NCBI RefSeq assembly: GCF_037892425.1
Contig: NZ_JBBKTT010000001.1
Coordinates: 3,782,001 to 3,846,000, forward strand
DNA: 64,000 nucleotides
Reading direction: 5' to 3'
Source: Lacibacter sp. H375
GTDB lineage: Bacteria > Bacteroidota > Bacteroidia > Chitinophagales > Chitinophagaceae
In this document: piece after piece, positions 45,089-52,483 of the stretch
Numbering within the stretch: the first letter of the stretch is position 1
Layout of the letters: every line of letters starts with the position of its first letter
The notes under the pieces: generated by a model
Seen by the model: the letters and a program-made list of their open reading frames with translations, nothing else
The model's database searches: none
Told to the model about the DNA's origin: nothing
Program-made: the position numbers and the translations under genes

Positions 45089-47815
45089 ATGAGAAAAATA
45101 AGCTTGCTCCTTCTTGCTTTTCAATGCATCGTCTTATCTGTATTCGCACAGGTAAAAGTTGATCATCTAAAAACTGAAAACCTAACCAATCCCATCGGGC
45201 TTGATGTACTGCAACCATACTTCAGCTGGCAGTTAAGTTCCAATCAACGCAATGTGATGCAATCAGCTTACGAAATAAGAGTAGGTGTAGAAGCTGCAGC
45301 TTTAGTAAAAGGCGAAGGCATTTGGAAGAGCGGTAAGATCACATCCGATCAATCGATTCATGTGCCGTACAAAGGCATTGCCTTGCAGTCGGGCAAAAAA
45401 TATTACTGGCAGGTGCGTGTGTATGATAACAAAGGAACCGCATCAGCATGGAGCACAGTTGCATCATGGCAAATGGGTTTATTAAAACCATCAGACTGGA
45501 AAGCACAATGGATCGAACCCGGCTATACCGAAGACAAAGAATTTGCAGCACCATTAATGCGCAAAGAATTCAACAGCGGTAAAAAAATAAAATCAGCAAC
45601 AGCCTATATTACTGCACATGGTTTATACGAAGCACAGATCAATGGCAAACGTGTTGGTGATGCTTATCTCACTCCCGGCTGGACGAGTTATAACAAACGC
45701 CTGCAATACCAGGCATACGATGTAACCAACCTGTTGAAAGATGGAGCCAACGCTATTGCTGTTACATTGGGCGATGGTTGGTATCGTGGTAACTTCTCTT
45801 TCGATCACCGCAGAAACATTTTCGGAAAAGATATTGCACTGTTGCTTCAGCTCGACATCATTTATACCGACGGAACAACGGCAACCATTGCTTCTGATGC
45901 AAGCTGGAAATCATCAACAGGTGCCATCCGCTCAAATGGTATTTATCAAGGTGAAGTGGTGGATGCAACAAAAGAAAAAATTGGTTGGACAGTTGCAGGC
46001 TATGATGATAAGAACTGGACAGCAGTAAAAACATCCAACGCATCAAAAGATATTTTGATCGCCACCTATAACGAGCCCATTAAAAAACATGAAACCTTTG
46101 CAACACTGAAAGTCATCACCACACCCAAAAAAGAAAAGGTGATCGACTTCGGACAAAACCTTGTGGGTTGGGTACAGGTAAAAGTAAAGGGCAAAGCAGG
46201 CGATACCATCAAACTATCGCATGCAGAAGTGTTAGACAAGAACGGAAATTTTTATACCGAGAATCTGCGTAGTGCAAAAGCACAGGCTGTTTATATATTA
46301 AAAGGAAACGGCGAAGAAATCTTTGAACCGCATTTCACCTTCTTTGGTTTCCGTTATATAAAAGTAGAAGGTATTGCAACTGAACTGCAGCCGCAAAATT
46401 TCACCGCCGTTGCGTTGTATTCTGATATGCAAAAAACAGGCAGCTTCACTTCATCCGATACACTCATCAATCAACTGCAGCATAATATTGAATGGGGATT
46501 AAGAGGAAATTTTTTAGACGTGCCAACCGATTGTCCGCAGCGTGATGAACGTATGGGCTGGACAGGTGATGCACAGGCTTTCTTCCGCACCGCCACTTTC
46601 TTACGTGGTGTAAATAATTTCTTTACCAAATGGATGAAAGATGTAGCGGCCGATCAAATGAAGACCGGCAGTGTGCCGCATGTTATTCCGAATGTATTGG
46701 GCGAAGAAGGAGCGAGTGCAGGCTGGTCTGATGTTTCAACGATCATCCCTTGGGAAATGTACCTGGTGTATGGCGATAAACGCATTTTAGAAAACCAGTA
46801 CAGCAGTATGAAAGCATGGGTGGGTTATATGCAAAGCCAAAGCACAAATGATCTGTGGAATAAAGGCGGTCACTTTGGCGATTGGTTGTTTTACACCATG
46901 GCCGATGATAATGATGGTAACGCAGCCATCACCAATAAATACTTGATTGCACAATGCTTTTATGCATACTCCACGCAACTGCTTATTAATGCAGCAAAAG
47001 AATTAGGTAAGGCCGATGATGTGGCCGCCTACACGGCGTTACTGCAAAAAATAAAAACCGCTTTCTTAAAAGAATACACCACGCCCAATGGTGCCACCAT
47101 GAGCAACACACAAACATCGTATGTGCTGGCACTGCAGTTCGATCTGTTTCCGGAAGAATTACGTCAGCAGGCGGCCGATCGTTTGGTGAACAACATCAAA
47201 CAATACGGCAATCATTTAACCACCGGATTTTTGGGCACGCCTTATTTGTGTCATGTGTTGAGTCGTTATGGTTACAGCGATGTGGCGTATACCTTGTTGC
47301 TGCAAAAAACTTATCCATCGTGGTTGTATCCTGTAACAAAAGGCGCTACTACTATTTGGGAACGTTGGGATGGTATCCGCACCAACGGCGATTTCCAGGC
47401 CATCACCATGAACTCCTTTAACCATTATGCATACGGTGCCATCGGCGACTGGATGTATCGTGTAATGGTTGGTTTGGATATCGACAAAGATGGTATCGGT
47501 TATAAGAAGATCCGTATACAACCGCATGTGGGTGGAAAGTTCACCCATGCATCTGCCAGCTACCAAACACAATACGGTACACTCAGCAGTGGCTGGAAAA
47601 TAGAGAATGGTAAACTGATGCTGCGTGCAGAAGTGCCAGCCAATACAACTGCTACTATTTATATTCCTGCAGCTGCTGCAACTGATGTGTTGGAAAGCGG
47701 TCAGCCGCTGGCGTTAGTAAAAGATTTACAAGTTGTAGGTAAGGAGAAAGAATATGTGGTTGTGAAAGTTGGTTCGGGGAAATATGAATTCAGTACGAAC
47801 TACGCTGCCAAATAA
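45089..47815 (+). CDS. GH78 alpha-L-rhamnosidase
   Basis: Secreted 908-residue inverting alpha-L-rhamnosidase. Signal peptide about 1-20 (S-V-F-A-Q). Fibronectin-like N-terminal domain about 25-135 (Q-P-Y-F-S-W-Q-L), rhamnose-binding beta-sandwich about 140-320 (Y-I-T-A-H-G-L-Y-E-A-Q-I-N-G and G-D-G-W-Y-R-G), another sandwich about 325-440, then the (alpha/alpha)6 catalytic domain. The acid-rich signature D-V-P-T-D-C-P-Q-R-D-E-R-M-G-W-T-G-D-A-Q lies near residue 480, and the second catalytic Glu is probably in T-I-W-E-R-W-D-G. Full length for the family. It is the last glycan gene before the accessory region and is followed by a palindromic repeat. Confidence 0.95.
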   Translation: MRKISLLLLAFQCIVLSVFAQVKVDHLKTENLTNPIGLDVLQPYFSWQLSSNQRNVMQSAYEIRVGVEAAALVKGEGIWKSGKITSDQSIHVPYKGIALQSGKKYYWQVRVYDNKGTASAWSTVASWQMGLLKPSDWKAQWIEPGYTEDKEFAAPLMRKEFNSGKKIKSATAYITAHGLYEAQINGKRVGDAYLTPGWTSYNKRLQYQAYDVTNLLKDGANAIAVTLGDGWYRGNFSFDHRRNIFGKDIALLLQLDIIYTDGTTATIASDASWKSSTGAIRSNGIYQGEVVDATKEKIGWTVAGYDDKNWTAVKTSNASKDILIATYNEPIKKHETFATLKVITTPKKEKVIDFGQNLVGWVQVKVKGKAGDTIKLSHAEVLDKNGNFYTENLRSAKAQAVYILKGNGEEIFEPHFTFFGFRYIKVEGIATELQPQNFTAVALYSDMQKTGSFTSSDTLINQLQHNIEWGLRGNFLDVPTDCPQRDERMGWTGDAQAFFRTATFLRGVNNFFTKWMKDVAADQMKTGSVPHVIPNVLGEEGASAGWSDVSTIIPWEMYLVYGDKRILENQYSSMKAWVGYMQSQSTNDLWNKGGHFGDWLFYTMADDNDGNAAITNKYLIAQCFYAYSTQLLINAAKELGKADDVAAYTALLQKIKTAFLKEYTTPNGATMSNTQTSYVLALQFDLFPEELRQQAADRLVNNIKQYGNHLTTGFLGTPYLCHVLSRYGYSDVAYTLLLQKTYPSWLYPVTKGATTIWERWDGIRTNGDFQAITMNSFNHYAYGAIGDWMYRVMVGLDIDKDGIGYKKIRIQPHVGGKFTHASASYQTQYGTLSSGWKIENGKLMLRAEVPANTTATIYIPAAAATDVLESGQPLALVKDLQVVGKEKEYVVVKVGSGKYEFSTNYAAK

Positions 47816-47839
47816 CTGTACTGCAGTTGCAATATAGTT

Positions 47840-47913
47840 GTCATCCCGAGGAACGAGGGATCTGTTGGGTTGTAGTGCAAGCGATAGACAGATTCCTCCT
47901 GCGTCGGAATGAC
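47840..47913. repeat. dispersed palindromic repeat (REP-like)
   Basis: Two 26-nt arms, GTCATCCCGAGGAACGAGGG... and its imperfect complement ending ...CGTCGGAATGAC, match at about 21 of 26 positions around a 22-nt loop. The wording GTCATCCCGA/TCGGAATGAC is typical of dispersed palindromes found in intergenic sites of many bacteria. It follows the GH78 stop by 24 bp. Confidence 0.7.
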
Positions 47914-47970
47914 AAAAAACATCAACGTCCTCTCGAATGCCGCCGGCCCTAGCCGACCCCGGTTGCTTAA

Positions 47971-48263
47971 AAGGCCTTGGGATACATTAGAAAAGGTCTT
48001 TTCATACATGCGAGAAGGACTTTTCATAGTTTACCGAAGGGCTTTGGATAGTTTACCAAAGGGCTTTTCATACATGTGAGAAGGGCCTTTCACAGTTTAC
48101 CGAAGGGCTTCGGATAGTTTACAAAAGGGCTTTTCATACATGTGAGAAGGGCTTTTCATAGTTTACCGAAGGGCTTTGTATGGTATAGCAAAGCGCTGTG
48201 TATAGTACAACAAAGGGGCTTGTATGGTATAGCATAGGGCTTTGTATGGTACAACAAAGGGCC
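47971..48263. repeat. 22-bp tandem repeat array (13 units) with 66-bp higher-order period
   Basis: Thirteen consecutive 22-bp units plus a 7-bp partial one start at 47971, 47993, 48015 and so on to 48235. Each starts AAGGGCTTT or a close variant. Units 2-9 cycle through three variants, ending in CATACATGTGAG, CATAGTTTACCG and GATAGTTTACCA, giving a 66-bp super-repeat. The last four units alternate between two other variants ending GGTATAGCA and GTACAACA. There are no unique spacers, so it is not CRISPR. Confidence 0.92.
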
Positions 48264-48305
48264 TTTTTCTTCTCTTTAATCCTGCATACTCGCAACCTGT
48301 GGTAG

Positions 48306-48368
48306 ACTATCGACCGTTGACCGTTGACTGCTCTCCCATGAACCATGATCTATGAACCATGAACTTTT
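48306..48368. repeat. heptanucleotide repeat tract
   Basis: Nine consecutive 7-bp words stay in one register: ACTATCG, ACCGTTG twice, ACTGCTC, TCCCATG, AACCATG, ATCTATG, AACCATG, AACTTTT. The first group shares ACCGTTG and the second AACCATG. It looks like a degenerate heptamer microsatellite next to the 22-bp array. Confidence 0.65.
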
Positions 48369-48720
48369 CCCCATATAAGTATTTTGCCTTACTTTAGAGT
48401 TGCGCCAGCAAGTGAACCTGCAACCGTGAACACCGGAACAGCCAGAGCTAACCCAAACTCCACGCTTTACCCCGGACAATTTTATTTTGATTGCTGCGCA
48501 GGAGAAGAACAGAGATTATGTGCCGGGATATTCCAGGAAAGTTATTTATGTAAATGTATTACAGCATCGCCTGAGTACAAGCATTTTGAAATGTTTGTAC
48601 TTGAATAATGAATGAAGAATATTGTATTAACAACAATAAAAAATAAAGCACCGATTATTCAAATATCAATAACACTTATCTTAAATATATGTGTTAAGCG
48701 CAATTCTAAATTAGCTTCAT

Positions 48721-49995
48721 ATGAATACAAAGCTTTTTAATACCCTACTAATAATACTATCATTAAGTATTATTGCTTGTTTGCTGAGTGTTGCACTCAC
48801 AGATTTAACACCTAAAGAAACAACTTTGTTAGGGATAGTACTAACTATATTATCATTTATAGCATCTTGGGTTGTTTCAAAATATTTTGCAGATCGTTCA
48901 CACAAGCAAGCAATTGAAGAAGTGAAAGAGCAGCATCTTTCAAATCTTCGGACATATGCTTTAAATGCAGCTGAAAAAGTAAATAATCTATCTAACGAAT
49001 TAGCAAAGCTCTCAGTCTATTTACAACAAGAATTAGAAGATGATGATGAAGATTTAAATACTGAGGAACTTTATCTTTCAAGCTATGAAAGAATAGAAAG
49101 TGCTATTCATATAATTAACACTTTAAAATCTGTAAATGATACATATTTAAGTGATTGGAAGGGGGTTATTGGAGAAGAGCTTGACGAAAAAATGGAAGAG
49201 CAACAAGCTCGGGAAAACGATTTAAAGCAGTTAGTTGAAAGAGTTGAATCGGTTATAAAAGCCAAACCAATCGAACAAAATCAGAATTTGCATGATGTTC
49301 AAAATTTAAGCAAGCAAATTACCGACCTTAGAAAAGACTTAAACATTACTTTGAACAGTGTAAGCGGCACATTTGTAAGAACTTCAAGGACACCAGCCAG
49401 AGCAAGAAAAGAAGACGTAAAAAAACATTGTCCCAAATGTAACGTATCTGTAGTTTATAAGCAGCGGCCTTCACAAACAAGCTTTAAGTATATCAGTTGC
49501 AAAAATTGTTCGTCCAAATTGTCTGCTACTTGGAATGAGTTAGATGGTTTTAAATTAGAGCCAGAAATAAAAAAGCAAGAAATATATAACTGTCCAACCT
49601 GTAAATTGGAAATCAAATGCGAATTAAGCAATTTTCTAAATTCTAGGACTCAGAATATTTGCAATAATTGTAAGGAATCTAGTCAAATCATTAGGACAAT
49701 TAAAGGTTATACAATACATAACATTCCGAAGGTCTCTTTCGTTCAAAAAAATGATACTGGGGAAAAGCAAACTCCCCCTGATAGAATCGAAATCGATGAA
49801 ACTATATTGGAAAAAGTTAGAGAAATCCTTCCACAACAGCCATGGCCAAAAGGAACACATAAAGAAGTTGCAGAAAAGCTAGGATTGGCAGCAAGTGTAG
49901 TTAGTAGATATATTTATGAATTAATTAGAAAAGGCGTTTTTAAGCCTCAGGTCGACGGTGTTCTTTATGAACCAATCAAAAAAGAAGTTCCTTAA
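48721..49995 (+). CDS. membrane-anchored coiled-coil, zinc-ribbon and winged-helix protein, unknown
   Basis: I do not know this 424-residue protein as a named family. Two transmembrane segments (about 5-27 and 36-54) are followed by a long charged helical, probably coiled-coil stretch (about 60-215). Two C4 zinc-ribbon-like units come next: Cys237, Cys240, Cys260, Cys263; and Cys291, Cys294, Cys314, Cys317, with an extra Cys300. The C-terminus (about 360-420) looks like a winged helix: K-E-V-A-E-K-L-G-L-A-A-S-V-V-S-R-Y-I-Y-E-L-I-R-K-G-V-F. So it could bind DNA or RNA while anchored in the inner membrane. Base use is clearly richer in A and T than in the glycan genes. It lies in the same direction as, and upstream of, the paired membrane genes at 50137. 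A sensor or defence role is only a guess. Confidence 0.72.
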   Translation: MNTKLFNTLLIILSLSIIACLLSVALTDLTPKETTLLGIVLTILSFIASWVVSKYFADRSHKQAIEEVKEQHLSNLRTYALNAAEKVNNLSNELAKLSVYLQQELEDDDEDLNTEELYLSSYERIESAIHIINTLKSVNDTYLSDWKGVIGEELDEKMEEQQARENDLKQLVERVESVIKAKPIEQNQNLHDVQNLSKQITDLRKDLNITLNSVSGTFVRTSRTPARARKEDVKKHCPKCNVSVVYKQRPSQTSFKYISCKNCSSKLSATWNELDGFKLEPEIKKQEIYNCPTCKLEIKCELSNFLNSRTQNICNNCKESSQIIRTIKGYTIHNIPKVSFVQKNDTGEKQTPPDRIEIDETILEKVREILPQQPWPKGTHKEVAEKLGLAASVVSRYIYELIRKGVFKPQVDGVLYEPIKKEVP

Positions 49996-50038
49996 CTAAA
50001 ACGCATAAAGGAAACTCCAACAATTAAAAATTAATAAA

Positions 50039-50104
50039 ATGGGCTACAATTTACATATCACAGGGAAAGAAAATTGGTATGATGGAAATGAACAATATGC
50101 ATGA
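50039..50104 (+). pseudogene. 21-codon remnant of a conserved G-Y-x-L-H-I-T family gene
   Basis: An ATG-started 21-codon frame encodes M-G-Y-N-L-H-I-T-G-K-E-N-W-Y-D-G and stops at TGA. This resembles the conserved N-terminus (M-G/S-Y-D-L-H-I-T-R-x-E-N-W) of a family of small uncharacterised bacterial proteins, which are normally over 100 residues. No continuation is seen in other frames before the next gene. It is read as a gene fragment left by a rearrangement; recognition is from memory. Confidence 0.5.
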
Positions 50105-50136
50105 ATTATTTCAAACAACTATTAAGTGAAAAATGA

Positions 50137-50535
50137 ATGAGAATAGAATTTGACATAGCGGACGAGAAAGTCCAAAACTTTAGCCAAGATGCAAAAACTG
50201 AATTGCAAAAACAATCTTCGAGAATTGCTGAAGAAATTGTCGATGAAGCAGGACGCATTGAAGCAAGTCGACGGTTACCTGAAACAAATTCAGAAGTTAC
50301 TCAATCAAATGTAAAAGAGGCAGCCACGCAACCCAGAATGATTGTAGCTAGAAAAAAAAGTTGGAAATCAAAAATAATCCAGATTATAGCATTCGGCTCG
50401 TCATTAGTTGCTGGAAGCTTACTTGATACCGAGAAATTTAAGGATACAAATCATGTTATTTGGTTCATTATTATGTCCTTTATTGCTGTTGGGACATTTG
50501 TTTACCTAACTTTTAATCAAGAGAACAATGGATAA
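50137..50535 (+). CDS. small membrane protein with histone-fold-like N-terminus
   Basis: A 132-residue protein with ATG start. The first 67 residues are charged and helical: a short helix (about 9-20), a long helix (about 21-47, E-L-Q-K-Q-S-S-R-I-A-E-E-I-V-D-E-A-G) and a third after the loop S-E-V-T-Q-S-N-V. This helix, long helix, short-strand-like loop, helix pattern resembles a histone fold. Two membrane segments follow (about 79-96 and 107-126) with a short polar loop between. Its end overlaps the next gene by 8 bp, so the products are probably made together and may pair. The fold is an impression from helix spacing; a plain coiled coil is the alternative. Function unknown. Confidence 0.68.
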   Translation: MRIEFDIADEKVQNFSQDAKTELQKQSSRIAEEIVDEAGRIEASRRLPETNSEVTQSNVKEAATQPRMIVARKKSWKSKIIQIIAFGSSLVAGSLLDTEKFKDTNHVIWFIIMSFIAVGTFVYLTFNQENNG

Positions 50536-51265
50536 AACAGTTTACAATAAACTTACAGAGTCAGCTAGAGTTGCTCTTGATGAAACTTCTAACGAAGTTG
50601 TCGAAATGATACTCGAAAGGGCATATCAAAATGCGAGTCAAAAGAACACAGCCGATAAAGAAATTTCACTTAGAGACATAATAGAGGCAAAGGAAGAAAT
50701 TCTTTATAAAAAGGCAGATTTGAATAAACAAGAGTCAAGGAAAAGGCGGATGGTTTTAACATTGTCAATGGCGGGTGCGTTATATTCTATGTTAGGTATA
50801 TTATTTTACTTGTATCAAAATAAACAATTTGACACTACAAAAGACGTTGGGCTACTAATCGCAGCTTTAGGCATATTGGTTTCAATAGCCTCATACTTCT
50901 ATTCTCAACTAGCATTTAAGCGAAAAGTGGAGTTGATTAAGGATAATACGGTCGTTGAAAAAGACAATTCCGAATTTGAAATCGTACGCAGGTGGCAGAC
51001 AATTGAAAAACTTGGAACCGAATTGATGTTAAAAGATGGCATTTCCGATAACAAGGCAAGATCATTTAATTATATCCATAATTATTTGTCTGAAAAACTT
51101 TTGGACAATTTAAAATCAGATAGTTTGAAGCGATTGCTGTTGATAAGAAATCAAATAGTACATAGCAGCACGAATTTGACACGAGAGGAGATCGAAGAGA
51201 TGATTAAAATAGCCGACCAAATCATTGACGAACTTGAAAAACAAATACAGAAGCACTCAGAGTAA
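50528..51265 (+). CDS. membrane protein with histone-fold-like N-terminus and HEPN-like C-terminus
   Basis: A 245-residue protein whose start overlaps the previous gene by 8 bp. Residues 1-62 show the same helix order as its neighbour: T-E-S-A-R-V-A-L-D-E, then V-V-E-M-I-L-E-R-A-Y-Q-N-A, a loop E-I-S-L-R-D-I and I-E-A-K-E-E-I-L, which resembles a histone fold. Two membrane helices lie at about 75-96 and 107-128. The C-terminal 80 residues are helical and contain R-N-Q-I-V-H (Arg207, His212), followed by R-E-E-I-E-E-M-I, a pattern seen in HEPN-type domains where R-x4-H is the ribonuclease motif. So the protein could be a membrane-tethered RNase or RNA binder. The motif is short, so this is a hypothesis. 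A GC-rich hairpin begins 20 bp after the stop. Confidence 0.68.
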   Translation: MDKTVYNKLTESARVALDETSNEVVEMILERAYQNASQKNTADKEISLRDIIEAKEEILYKKADLNKQESRKRRMVLTLSMAGALYSMLGILFYLYQNKQFDTTKDVGLLIAALGILVSIASYFYSQLAFKRKVELIKDNTVVEKDNSEFEIVRRWQTIEKLGTELMLKDGISDNKARSFNYIHNYLSEKLLDNLKSDSLKRLLLIRNQIVHSSTNLTREEIEEMIKIADQIIDELEKQIQKHSE

Positions 51266-51275
51266 CAAGATGCCT

Positions 51276-51465
51276 TTTCGTCTGCCCGGGGTCTGGCCTC
51301 AGCCGACCCCAGGGAGTTAGAATACATCTTTTGTATCTTCATAGCAATTCACAAACAATATAAGCAGGAAGCAAACTGAATTTTGTGATCTGCAATTCTT
51401 TAATCATTCATCTTGAAATCACTTTTATTTTTATTTTTCATCCTTGCTACTATCGCAAGTTCCTT
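51276..51465 (+). repeat. 190-bp direct repeat, copy 1
   Basis: Copy 1 aligns without gaps to 53156-53345, exactly 1880 bp downstream, with about seven substitutions in 190 bp (near 96% identity). It includes the GC-rich hairpin, an upstream region and the first 18 codons of the alpha/beta hydrolase signal peptide. The two copies flank two lipoprotein genes. Confidence 0.93.
51285..51314. repeat. GC-rich hairpin element, copy 1
   Basis: GGGGTC pairs with GACCCC and an inner GGC with GCC, with one bulged T and a CTCA loop. It lies 20 bp after the HEPN-like gene. Related copies occur at 53165-53194 and 54892-54916, each after a gene stop, and a right half at 47944-47962. It may be a dispersed palindrome, a terminator without T-run, or both. 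Confidence 0.7.
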
Positions 51466-51490
51466 TATTCTCAGCAACGTCTCCCAATAG
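51413..51490 (+). pseudogene. 5' fragment of a duplicated alpha/beta hydrolase gene
   Basis: From a TTG at 51413 the frame reads M-K-S-L-L-F-L-F-F-I-L-A-T-I-A-S-S-F and then leaves the pattern and stops at TAG after 25 codons. The intact gene at 53293 starts with the same TTG and nearly the same signal peptide. The similarity ends at 51465, so this is a copied or left-over 5' end without the catalytic part. Confidence 0.8.
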
Positions 51491-51701
51491 ATAAAGATGA
51501 ATATGTGCACTACGTTAAATGGGGAAGTTGCGTACTACAATCGAAACACAGGTCAATCGCAACGTCCTCCTCAGGCATTTGTGCAAAACAGCAGCTAATT
51601 ACATGGAGAGACGTTGCTAAGAAGTAGGGGCTACTTCCTAAAACCTGAGCAGACAGACAATTAATTGCTTTAACTTTATAAAAGGCACAGATTTGCAATT
51701 C

Positions 51702-52418
51702 ATGAGACTAACCTTATACTTTTCGTTGTTTGTGTTAATAGTAAGTTGTAAAAAAGCTACCGATAATACACCCATGTTTGATGGAGTTAATTGTAGCGGC
51801 AACTGTTTTATTTTGCGAGGTGTTGTAACTGACACACCAACAAATAAGCGATTGAGTAATGTGGAGGTTCGGTTTTACTTAGGTAAACTCACCGTAGGTC
51901 AGATTCAATGGCCACTTCCCGATCCGGACGAAGTATATTACCTGGGTAAGACCTACAGTAACAATAATGGCGAGTATGAATTTAAGTTTAATGGTACCGG
52001 GCTCAAGTATGGTTCGTCTCTTTACTATATTCAGGCAACAAAACAAGGATATATCTACGGGCCAACTCCCGCTCATTACAAGGTTCGCAACTTTTACTTA
52101 GACAGTAATAATTTTGATATTCCCTTCGTTCAGAATTTTCATCTTTTTTTTCCGGCAACTATGAAAGTTCGTATTAAAACGTCAACCGTTACTAATTATA
52201 AGTTTATTGCTTTTGGATATTCTTATGGCAATGGAATAGGAAACGGTATTAATATTGAAGGGGGCCGTCAAATTGATACAACTGTTACTTTTAAAACTGC
52301 CGGAGGCATCCAGTCGTTTTTAATGTATGGGATTTACGGCAATGGTATTTCGATTGAAAGAAGAGATACATTGCTGCCTCCTGTTAATGGAGTAAAAGAA
52401 TACATGGTAAACTTTTAG
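51702..52418 (+). CDS. lipoprotein with carboxypeptidase-regulatory-like domain, unknown
   Basis: A 238-residue lipoprotein. The ATG at 51702 is chosen over a TTG at 51693 because a short export signal with lipobox Cys16 follows (L-I-V-S-C-K-K). The mature part begins with a Cys-x3-Cys pair (C-S-G-N-C) and a beta-sandwich of the carboxypeptidase-regulatory type: L-R-G-V-V-T-D-T-P-T-N-K-R-L-S-N-V-E-V, with S-N-N-N-G-E-Y-E-F-K-F as the usual next strands. The rest is beta-rich without known motifs. It may be anchored to the outer membrane. The next gene encodes a similar lipoprotein, and both sit between the copies of the 190-bp direct repeat. Function unknown. Confidence 0.75.
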   Translation: MRLTLYFSLFVLIVSCKKATDNTPMFDGVNCSGNCFILRGVVTDTPTNKRLSNVEVRFYLGKLTVGQIQWPLPDPDEVYYLGKTYSNNNGEYEFKFNGTGLKYGSSLYYIQATKQGYIYGPTPAHYKVRNFYLDSNNFDIPFVQNFHLFFPATMKVRIKTSTVTNYKFIAFGYSYGNGIGNGINIEGGRQIDTTVTFKTAGGIQSFLMYGIYGNGISIERRDTLLPPVNGVKEYMVNF

Positions 52419-52431
52419 TTTTGTCATTTCC

Positions 52432-52461
52432 TTACCGGTTGGTGCCTACAGCAACCGGTAA
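52432..52461. terminator. hairpin between the two lipoprotein genes
   Basis: A perfect 10-bp inverted repeat, TTACCGGTTG and CAACCGGTAA, with a 10-nt spacer, starts 14 bp after the lipoprotein stop and ends 22 bp before the next start. A T-rich stretch follows weakly. It may end the first transcript or act as an operator for the second gene. Confidence 0.5.
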
Positions 52462-52483
52462 ATAAATTGTTCAATTGCTGCAC

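Larger units (their letters stand above)
47816..48720. other. repeat-rich intergenic region, no gene seen
   Basis: About 900 bp without a supportable gene. In order it holds a palindromic repeat (47840-47913), a right-half copy of a GC-rich element (47944-47962), a 22-bp tandem array (47971-48263), heptamer repeats (48306-48368) and 300 bp of AT-rich sequence before the next gene. Short frames here, such as one at 48384-48608 with a TTG start, have no family resemblance. It marks the boundary between the glycan locus and the accessory island. Confidence 0.7.
51266..51701. other. intergenic region with direct repeat and gene fossil
   Basis: About 435 bp with no intact gene. It starts with a GC-rich hairpin and copy 1 of a 190-bp direct repeat (51276-51465) that includes the fossil start of an alpha/beta hydrolase gene. 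The remaining 240 bp, up to the lipoprotein start at 51702, carry short frames without family resemblance. No clear promoter is visible. Confidence 0.6.

Noticed and set aside
2592-47815. Ulvan as the certain substrate
   Set aside because: GH78, GH105, GH88, GH39 and a sulfatase fit ulvan loci, but only one sulfatase is present, and CE12, GH106 and PL22-type genes point more to rhamnogalacturonan.
47971-48263. Possible CRISPR array
   Set aside because: Units are contiguous 22-bp repeats without unique spacers, and no cas gene is present.
48384-48608. 74-codon frame after the heptamer repeats
   Set aside because: TTG start, no recognisable motif, placed in repeat-derived intergenic sequence; composition unlike a real protein.
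51385-51627. 80-codon frame across the first direct repeat
   Set aside because: Its first part is the hydrolase gene copy read in another frame; the rest has no resemblance to known proteins.
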